Shown one piece after another: positions 58,060 to 64,000 of a stretch of 64,000 nt of DNA. The number at the start of each line of letters is the position of its first letter. Within the stretch, counting starts at the first letter, position 1. The notes beneath the pieces were generated by a model. The model worked only from the letters and a program-made list of their open reading frames with translations, searched no databases and was not told the DNA's origin. A program made the position numbers and the translations under genes. Origin of the DNA: CAZYTM01 sp964649725. GTDB taxonomy: Bacteria; Desulfobacterota; Desulfuromonadia; Geobacterales; Geobacteraceae. The stretch is from the NCBI GenBank assembly GCA_964649725.1, contig CAZYTM010000010.1, positions 1 to 64,000 on the forward strand, read 5' to 3'.

Positions 58060-58712
58060 TCTTTCTGCCCCTTGATTAAGCTGATGACCGTAGCGTTTTT
58101 CAGTATTGCCGGAGCTTCCTGATTGGAAGTGAAAAAGATAGATGTCCGGCCAGATTTTTCAGCATGAAAAGACAAAGCTGCCAAGAGGAACCGATTCCGT
58201 TCTTCAAAGTTAAGCCCCTGTAAAGGGGATTCATAAATCATCAGGTCGGGGTCATTGAGCATTGCCCGGGCAAAACCGAGCATACGTTTTTGAAACAGGC
58301 TCAACTTGCCGATCAGATCAAATCGTTTGCCGCTATAACCGATTCGTTCCAATGCCGCAACCCCTTTTGCATCAATCTCGTCCTGATTGTAATCAGAGTG
58401 ATAAGATAGCGGTAAGGTTAGGTTCTCCCATACCTTCAGATTTGAAATCAGTCCTCCCGAGGAGAATACCAGGCCAATCTCTTTTCGCAGTTCATAGCAG
58501 TCTTTCTTGGTCAGTGTATGAACGTCTTTGCCCGCTACAACTACACTGCCACTATGTGGATGAATGAAGCCGAGTATTAATCTGACCAGGTTTGCATTCA
58601 CCTCTTCTTTTGCAGTCAGAATGACAGTGATAGTGCCATGTTCTACGACAAATGAAGCTGGAGTCGGTAACTCTTCCAGAGTAATATTATCAAAAGATAC
58701 TGCCTCTGCCAT
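58053..58712 (-). CDS. MlaF-like ABC protein with all ATPase motifs lost
   Basis: 219 residues that keep the ABC ATPase framework (HPHSGSVVVAGKDVHTL, ELRKEIGLVF, VWENLTLPL, ARAMLNDPDLMIYESPLQGLN). Every catalytic motif is changed. Walker A is TAKEEVNAN (33-41) with no Gly-Lys-Ser/Thr. The Q-loop Gln is Ser84. The signature is LSLFQ (137-141). Walker B ends in YES (160-162) instead of DE, so the catalytic Glu is Ser. The H-loop His is Ser196. The frame is intact and overlaps mlaD, so it is not simple decay. It may be a structural or regulatory subunit of the MCE complex. Confidence 0.9.
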   Translation of the reverse strand: MAEAVSFDNITLEELPTPASFVVEHGTITVILTAKEEVNANLVRLILGFIHPHSGSVVVAGKDVHTLTKKDCYELRKEIGLVFSSGGLISNLKVWENLTLPLSYHSDYNQDEIDAKGVAALERIGYSGKRFDLIGKLSLFQKRMLGFARAMLNDPDLMIYESPLQGLNFEERNRFLLAALSFHAEKSGRTSIFFTSNQEAPAILKNATVISLIKGQKEC

Positions 58713-58765
58713 AAGGATTCACCAGTTATTAAGCACTTCATCAGTTAGAAGTGAGGTAATCATGT

Positions 58766-59557
58766 CTATTTCACAATTGAGGATAGCAGTGTAATAAGTC
58801 CGTCCAAAGTGAATACCAGAAATAGACTCTGCATAACCCCTTTAGTTGCTGCTTGGGGGATCTGTGTGGTGCTCAAGCTAACACTAAGACCCTGTTTGCA
58901 GCATGCAGCGGTGAGAAACAGACCGAAACAAAGACTTTTCAACACTGAGAAGGCCAGTTCTTTAATAGTCAAAGAAGTTAAGACCCCTTGTGAAAATTGT
59001 TCAAACTGAATATTCCAGCCTATTGAGGCAACCAGATAACCGCCCAGAATCGCAACTAATTCAAAGTATAGGGTCAGGATTACAACTGCTGTAGTAACTC
59101 CCATAATGCGCGGCATAATGAGATATTTATCTGCGCTTATCCCGAGGGCTTCGATAGTTTCGATTTCACCATTTATTTTCATGGCACCAAGTTCAGTCGC
59201 AATTGCAGTCCCGCTTCGAGCGATCACTATTATTGCAGTGAGAAGTGGCCCCAATTCGCGAATAACTACCCAGATCAAGACCTTGCCGGTTAGAGCTTCG
59301 TTACCTGTACCAGCCAGGTTGATAATCTGTGTAATGATAATTGTCCCGATAGTCAGCGAGATTATCATTATTATTCTGAGAGCTTCAAGACCGGTGAAGT
59401 AAACCTGCTTCAAATAAACCTTTAGTATTGGCCTACGACCATAATGAAGCGCGGAAACAGAGTTTTTCCCGGCAGTGCTTATTATCCCAACCAGCGCTGC
59501 AATAGTGAGGAGCAAGTTGATTAGCCATGACCCTATTTTTTCAAATAATACCCCCAT
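58766..59557 (-). CDS. MlaE-like permease
   Basis: About 263 residues with five to six membrane helices. The conserved cytoplasmic coupling region is IATELGAMKINGEIETIEALGISADKYLIMPRIMG, followed by FGLFLTAACCKQGLSV. MlaE permeases form the inner-membrane core of MCE phospholipid transporters. The ATG at 59557 follows GAGAG; an earlier ATG at 59602 lacks any ribosome-binding site. Its normal ATPase partner here is the motif-less protein downstream. Confidence 0.92.
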   Translation of the reverse strand: MGVLFEKIGSWLINLLLTIAALVGIISTAGKNSVSALHYGRRPILKVYLKQVYFTGLEALRIIMIISLTIGTIIITQIINLAGTGNEALTGKVLIWVVIRELGPLLTAIIVIARSGTAIATELGAMKINGEIETIEALGISADKYLIMPRIMGVTTAVVILTLYFELVAILGGYLVASIGWNIQFEQFSQGVLTSLTIKELAFSVLKSLCFGLFLTAACCKQGLSVSLSTTQIPQAATKGVMQSLFLVFTLDGLITLLSSIVK

Positions 59558-59655
59558 GTTCAACTCTCGGTTAAGTTCGAAGAGGACATGATAACGACTC
59601 ATTTTGCAGCCGGGTAATTGTATATGTACAATAACTGCCCAGGTAATGTTGATTG

Positions 59656-60414
59656 TCAGAATTCATAATACCTGCCATCCTGTAAGAGTTCAATCTGGGG
59701 GATGCCAAGGGCGTCCAGTTCCTGGGCAATTATCTCATAGTATTGTGGTTTGGGATGTGTGATGAGTATCCGTGGTGGTAGTTCGGTAATTTTTTTCAGT
59801 TCTTTCGCAAGAAGATTGGCAGTCAGATGACCAGTTACGAGAGCCAGTGATTCCATGTCGTTAGGGAACGAGACTTCGATTATTATAGCTGAAAGGTTAG
59901 TTGCATATTGCCATATCTGCTCAGTAGGACCGGTATCGCCGGTATAAAGAAGCGATTTGCCATTTTTACGTACAAGATAGCCAACAGCAGGGACCGAATG
60001 ATTGACCATGCAAGCTGTAATATTGTAACCATCTACCAATAATGTCTTGTCAGGTTCCAGTTCGACATATTCAATTACAGGCGTCTCCTCGTTCGGCAGG
60101 GTGGTGAAATCTGGCCAGATTATGTTGTTGAGCATATGATCACGCAGTGCCTGCAGATTTTCCTTGATACTGAATACCTTAACAGTATGCATTATCTGTT
60201 TGATAATAATGTTGTCAGCAAGCAGTGGTATCCCCTTGATATGATCAAGATGTGTATGGGTGATGAAAATATAGCGCACAGCCCATTGTTCGTCCTCGGT
60301 AAGAACAGCACCAATCGTCCCGGCGTCAAGGAGGAGGATGTCATCAATAAGAAATGCCGGCGGATGGAAGTTTGGGAATTCAGCTCCGGCACTCCCTAGG
60401 ACTCTCAATTTCAT
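59656..60414 (-). CDS. Metallo-beta-lactamase-fold phosphodiesterase, class II cAMP PDE-like
   Basis: 252 residues. The metal site is His53-x-His55-x-Asp57-His58 in THTHLDHIKG, near the class II cyclic nucleotide phosphodiesterase signature (H-x-H-L-D-H-I-x-G-I). A second-site Asp is in LLYTGDTGPTE and a late His in ILITHPKPQ. Class II PDEs hydrolyse cAMP; the adenylate cyclase in the same gene cluster makes this attractive, though other MBL hydrolases share the fold. ATG at 60414 follows GAGGGAGAA. Confidence 0.8.
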   Translation of the reverse strand: MKLRVLGSAGAEFPNFHPPAFLIDDILLLDAGTIGAVLTEDEQWAVRYIFITHTHLDHIKGIPLLADNIIIKQIMHTVKVFSIKENLQALRDHMLNNIIWPDFTTLPNEETPVIEYVELEPDKTLLVDGYNITACMVNHSVPAVGYLVRKNGKSLLYTGDTGPTEQIWQYATNLSAIIIEVSFPNDMESLALVTGHLTANLLAKELKKITELPPRILITHPKPQYYEIIAQELDALGIPQIELLQDGRYYEF

Positions 60415-60602
60415 TAGTTCTCCCTCGTGGAAAGTTGTGGGCATCTATTTTCAGTTCAAGAGAGCATTTTCTTGCATTTATGGGACGATAAAATATTGGT
60501 TGATCGATTGCTGATTTTAACTTAAACCTTGGCACTGGTCAATGCAATTGAAAGTCATATTTGCACGGAATTATCCTCAATTACTACTACTGGTTGCAGT
60601 TT

Positions 60603-62288
60603 TTAACGCTTGGCGGTATTCCCTTGCACGATCCCTTTTACCTTGAAAACAAAATCGTAATTTAAGATATCTTCCCATTTATAGCCCTTTGCGGTAGAAC
60701 GGGTGTCATCACCACTGCTGTATGGTTTGCCAGGGATATAGAACCAGTTCATAATTGCGTCGCCAGAACGACGCAGGACGAGCCAGTACTTCCCTTTCTT
60801 CAATACGTTACCTTCGGGCGGGAAAGCGAAGTCAACCCAATAGTATCCAGGCTTGCGTGGGATGGTGTCAAGATAGGTCGGCAGTGAACGCAAGCCTGAT
60901 AAGCCGGGTTTGCCACGGTCATCTGCAACCAGATCGACAAATATCGTACCGTCACCACCAAATTTACGCATCGCCAGCGAAACTTTTTCGACAGCTATCG
61001 GGTCAATGATCTGAACTGCCTGGGCATATACATTTGTAGAGGTAGCATACTCGGCAGTCTCTTTGTCCATGATCTTTATCCCTTTATCCCCAACGACCTG
61101 AAAAAGATCTACAAAATTTGGGAATTCCATATTGCCGAATTCGGTTGTTTCGCCTTTGCGCGGTTTTTTTACTTCTATTGGTGGTATTATCTTGATTGGC
61201 GGTCGAGATGTGTCGGTTACCGGAGGTCGTTTCGGTTCATCATCTGCAAGTTGAGTATACAGGTTATTACTGATCAAGTAGGGACGCGGTGAGCCGATGG
61301 AAGATTTTAGCTGCAACGAAACTGAATCATTGAGGAATTTGGCGTCGATCTGCTCACTGTAGCGGGGCAGATATGGGGAACCGCGCCAGGTGTCATTAAT
61401 ATCATGAGAATCCAGTCCATGGGTCTGCTTGATATGACGGGAGGATGTGAACTGCTTTGACTGCTGCGGATCATAGGATAACCAGCCAAGGTCAGGGAAA
61501 TAGATTTCCATCCAGGCGTGCCCACCCTGGCCCATGCTCTGAACCAGTGAACTGTTTTTATCGACAGGTACTTTCCATGGTTCCTTGAGGCTTATGCCAC
61601 CTACAATTCGGGCCGGGATGCCGACTGATCGCAACATGGCTATAGATAAATGGGCAAAGTTCTGGCAGTTGCCGGTTCTGGTTTTCAAGGTATAGATAGC
61701 ATCATATTTTGGGGGGTTATAGGTGTATTTAATGTTGTCTGCTACATAATTGAGAATTGAACTGACAGCAGCATATTCAGTATTGGCTGATGCAGTGAGG
61801 CTTGATGCAAGAGATGCAATCTCCGGATCGTCTTTTTGGACCATGTCGGTAGCTTGAAGATAAACTGCCTCACCTTGTGGAATATTCCGAAGGGGGAAGC
61901 CGGTTTTGCTTTCCATAGCTGAAAGTTCTGATTTAATAAAAGTTATGAAGTTGATGGAAACATTTGCATCAGTGTTGAGATTAGACCAAGTGACTTTTTT
62001 GAAACTGTTGCCAAATTTGTCTGTTTCATTCTCAACTTGTAACGGTTCAGGAGAAAATACAATATTGAGATTATTAAGCTCCTGCTTGACGGCTTTATTG
62101 GTGAAGTTGGCTGGCAGTGCAAATCTTAGGGTTAATTTTGAGAGCGGCTTGTCAATTGCAAATGACATCTGTTGGCTCATTTGGATTTTGCTGGAAAGAT
62201 TTCCTTCAAGAACAAGGGTTTTTGCTGAGAGCATATTTGCCCAAAAAAGTAAGATTGTTGTAGATAAGATAACAAGTCTTGAATTCAT
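60603..62288 (-). CDS. Secreted transglutaminase-like protein
   Basis: 562 residues with a signal peptide (about 1-23). An N-terminal beta-rich region is followed by a transglutaminase core with Cys208 (RTGNCQNFAHLSIAMLRSVGIPARIVGG), His257 (GGHAWMEIYFP) and Asp273 (LSYDPQQS), a proline/lysine-rich linker (about 350-390) and a C-terminal beta-sandwich-like domain. It may be a peptidase or crosslinking enzyme in the periplasm. AAGGAAGG lies seven bases before ATG 62288. It is the first gene of the minus-strand cluster. Confidence 0.88.
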   Translation of the reverse strand: MNSRLVILSTTILLFWANMLSAKTLVLEGNLSSKIQMSQQMSFAIDKPLSKLTLRFALPANFTNKAVKQELNNLNIVFSPEPLQVENETDKFGNSFKKVTWSNLNTDANVSINFITFIKSELSAMESKTGFPLRNIPQGEAVYLQATDMVQKDDPEIASLASSLTASANTEYAAVSSILNYVADNIKYTYNPPKYDAIYTLKTRTGNCQNFAHLSIAMLRSVGIPARIVGGISLKEPWKVPVDKNSSLVQSMGQGGHAWMEIYFPDLGWLSYDPQQSKQFTSSRHIKQTHGLDSHDINDTWRGSPYLPRYSEQIDAKFLNDSVSLQLKSSIGSPRPYLISNNLYTQLADDEPKRPPVTDTSRPPIKIIPPIEVKKPRKGETTEFGNMEFPNFVDLFQVVGDKGIKIMDKETAEYATSTNVYAQAVQIIDPIAVEKVSLAMRKFGGDGTIFVDLVADDRGKPGLSGLRSLPTYLDTIPRKPGYYWVDFAFPPEGNVLKKGKYWLVLRRSGDAIMNWFYIPGKPYSSGDDTRSTAKGYKWEDILNYDFVFKVKGIVQGNTAKR

Positions 62289-62668
62289 GACGATACCTTC
62301 CTTTGGATTATCGAAATGAGCAGTGAATGCTGATTTGTCATTTATATCAGAAACCAAGGTTCTGTCCAATACCCTGAAAATACCCGGTGATGGTGATTGA
62401 CATAGTAAGACCCAATTATCTACCATACAAGAGAAATATTATAGAAGAATCTTTTTTAAGTTTTCAATTTATCAAAATGATTTTGTACTTTACAGTGATG
62501 GTCTAGGTGTTAAAGGAAAAAAATTCTGGGATTACTTGCAAACTTGTGTCCCATCTGATAAATAATACTATCTATGATTTATTTCACTAATTCATGAAAA
62601 TTTAATTCTTAATGTGGTGCCTTTGTACTGAAAATGTTTGATTCCGTTATGTTAGAGAGGGGGGGCTG
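62289..62668. other. AT-rich divergent intergenic region
   Basis: 380 bases between the transglutaminase and the divergent FlgT-like gene. TTGCAA followed after 17 bases by TAAATA (near 62540-62570) could be a weak promoter for the plus-strand gene. No RNA gene or repeat is recognised. Confidence 0.35.
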
Positions 62669-63859
62669 ATGCAGAAGCGATATCTGACAGCTGTATTTGT
62701 AATTGGATTATTGTGGTTTGGGGGAGAATGTAGTGCTGAGGTAAAGTGTATCGATTCTGAAGGTGAATCTGTAATAGTAAACAGTGACAAACCTTCAGCA
62801 AAGACAGAAGCGATAGCCCGTGCCAAATGGGCTGCAATTGAACAATCAATCGGTGTCGAGGTCAAAGCTCAAAGTGTAGTACAGAATTTCGTCCTGGTTG
62901 ACGATGCAGTAAGTAAACAGGCGAAAGGAGTTATTTCCGGATTTAAAGTGCTCAAAGAAGAGAATAAAGGTGACACCTATTGGGTGAAAATTAATGCCTG
63001 TATTGAGCCTGCCAATGCCAGAGAGGCTGTATCATCACTGGCTCTAAACAACTCCATAGCAATATTTCTCCCGGCTAAAAAACCTAAAGTAGTAAGAGAA
63101 TCAGAAGAGATAAGGACTGGCCGTCAGGGAAAGAGTGAACGCCATGAACTGCAAACCCGTGATGAACACGAAGAGGCGAACATTCTTTCGGAGACAGTAA
63201 TCGGCAAGCTAGCCGAGCAGGGATATACGGTTGTAGATGTGGCGCCAAGTCAGGCAGTGGATGCCGCAGAGATCGAAAAAGCAATGAAAACCGGCAATTA
63301 TATGTCGCTAAGGAGCTTGATGTACAAGTTCCTTTCAAACATGCTCCTGATTGGCAAGGTAGATTATTCAATCTCGACGAAAAAGGGTCAGGATGTCGGC
63401 TATGGTATATCTATGCCATTCAATAATGTAACGGTAAGATTGACTTATCGGGTAGTGACTAAAGATGCTTCCGGTAAGCAGGTAATCCTGGCAGCCGGCA
63501 CAGAAGAAGCCCGTGGTATGGCCACCAATGTTGAAGATGCTACAGCCAAGGGGTTAAAGAGCCTAGCCGAGAAATTTGCGCCGGTGGTACTTGATAAAGT
63601 TTCTAAATACATCAAAGGGATAGCAAAGAAAATAACGGTGAAGATCGAGGGAATAAGTGATGTGTCGACAAATTTCGAGGTCAAGGACCTCCTCCAGAAT
63701 TTGAGTTGGGTGACGAATGTCGAAGAAAAGGGCCTTGGGGAGTTTATCGTCAGTTATCCCGAGAATTCAGTTTATCTCGCCAATAGTCTTGGACAGAAAG
63801 GTGTCTTCAAGATAGAAAAGTTTACACCTTATTCAATTACGATGAAATACCAGAAGTAA
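62669..63859 (+). CDS. Secreted FlgT/LPP20-like protein of unknown function
   Basis: 396 residues with a signal peptide (about 1-23, ending CSAE). Residues about 40-115 resemble the FlgT N-terminal domain (AIARAKWAAIEQSIGVEVKAQSVVQ, then GVISGFKVLKEENKGDTYWVKI). The middle contains a charged stretch near 140-165, and the rest resembles LPP20/lipoprotein-type repeats (EARGMATNVEDATAKGLKSLAEKF). No flagellar genes are nearby. GAGAGGGGG precedes the ATG. It diverges from the cyclase/MCE cluster and may be a further envelope component. Confidence 0.75.
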   Translation: MQKRYLTAVFVIGLLWFGGECSAEVKCIDSEGESVIVNSDKPSAKTEAIARAKWAAIEQSIGVEVKAQSVVQNFVLVDDAVSKQAKGVISGFKVLKEENKGDTYWVKINACIEPANAREAVSSLALNNSIAIFLPAKKPKVVRESEEIRTGRQGKSERHELQTRDEHEEANILSETVIGKLAEQGYTVVDVAPSQAVDAAEIEKAMKTGNYMSLRSLMYKFLSNMLLIGKVDYSISTKKGQDVGYGISMPFNNVTVRLTYRVVTKDASGKQVILAAGTEEARGMATNVEDATAKGLKSLAEKFAPVVLDKVSKYIKGIAKKITVKIEGISDVSTNFEVKDLLQNLSWVTNVEEKGLGEFIVSYPENSVYLANSLGQKGVFKIEKFTPYSITMKYQK

Positions 63860-63947
63860 TAAAAATTGGCAATGGGGGGGATCCCCTGACAAATTTACTT
63901 ATAAAAGTTTTGTGATGGTTCATTTACAAATGCGAGAGGAGATTAAG

Positions 63948-64000
63948 ATGAAAGTAATCAGGCTGGTAGTAGTGCTGTCAGGGATGCTGTTGTTAACTTC
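63948..64000 (+). CDS. N-terminus of a secreted protein (runs off the right edge)
   Basis: ATG at 63948 follows GAGAGGAGATTAAG. The 17 visible residues (MKVIRLVVVLSGMLLLT) look like a signal peptide. It is 88 bases after the FlgT-like gene on the same strand. Nothing more can be said. Confidence 0.6.
   Translation, partial: MKVIRLVVVLSGMLLLT

Overview
The window reads as a stretch of chromosome from a Geobacter-type bacterium (Geobacterales, formerly Deltaproteobacteria). This is inferred from gene content and neighbourhoods: MaeB malic enzyme, HIT protein, PfkA and a GAF-type chemotaxis protein next to panBCD; a ribD-ribE-ribBA-ribH-nusB operon; MoxR/DUF58/transglutaminase genes; many PAS/HAMP histidine kinases; and a CHASE2 cyclase beside a FecR-domain protein. 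The genus cannot be fixed from the sequence. No insertion sequence, prophage, CRISPR array or rRNA gene was seen. Most of the window is ordinary core genome. The accessory material lies at the left edge (RHS protein) and in the right quarter.

Layout. 1-2182: 5' part of a secreted RHS/YD-repeat protein on the minus strand, with its own promoter and an attenuator-like leader. 2428-4230: PAS histidine kinase. 4804-7287: fused acyl-activating enzyme, carrier domain and acyltransferase. 7309-11617: DRTGG-type ATPase, OsmC, and an RtcB RNA ligase and HD protein diverging from a mini release factor. 11698-16676: dCMP deaminase, NrdR, riboflavin operon and NusB. 16731-20210: homoserine dehydrogenase, YrfG-like phosphatase and threonine synthase. 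20379-24089: MoxR, DUF58 and transglutaminase, followed by TPR and TonB-like proteins. 27282-33646: MaeB, HIT, PfkA and chemotaxis receptor. 33926-35981: panBCD behind a structured leader ending in a terminator. 36113-38801: amidohydrolase and a degenerate RlmD-like methyltransferase. 39073-46879: glutamate dehydrogenase, IspG, ProS, PyrF, RlmB, threonine aldolase and TfoX-like protein. 46956-47230: divergent tRNA-Leu(CAA) and tRNA-Ala(GGC), each with a near-consensus promoter.

The right part holds two signalling blocks. 47439-52825 encodes a periplasmic substrate-binding protein without an ABC transporter, followed by a HAMP histidine kinase, an Rcp1-like response regulator and a receiver-PAS-kinase. 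52931-62288, on the minus strand, encodes a secreted transglutaminase, a cAMP-phosphodiesterase-like metallo-beta-lactamase-fold protein, an MCE (Mla-like) permease, ATPase and substrate-binding protein, a TPR lipoprotein, a FecR-domain protein and a CHASE2 adenylate cyclase. The Mla-like ATPase has lost every ATPase motif, so the whole cluster may be an envelope-sensing cAMP circuit rather than a lipid pump.

Most worth a second look: the pseudo-ATPase MCE/cyclase cluster; an RlmD homologue lacking its catalytic residues; the RtcB/HD/mini release factor locus; the attenuator-like leaders before the RHS gene and panB; and a DUF58 gene whose ribosome-binding site points to an ACG start.
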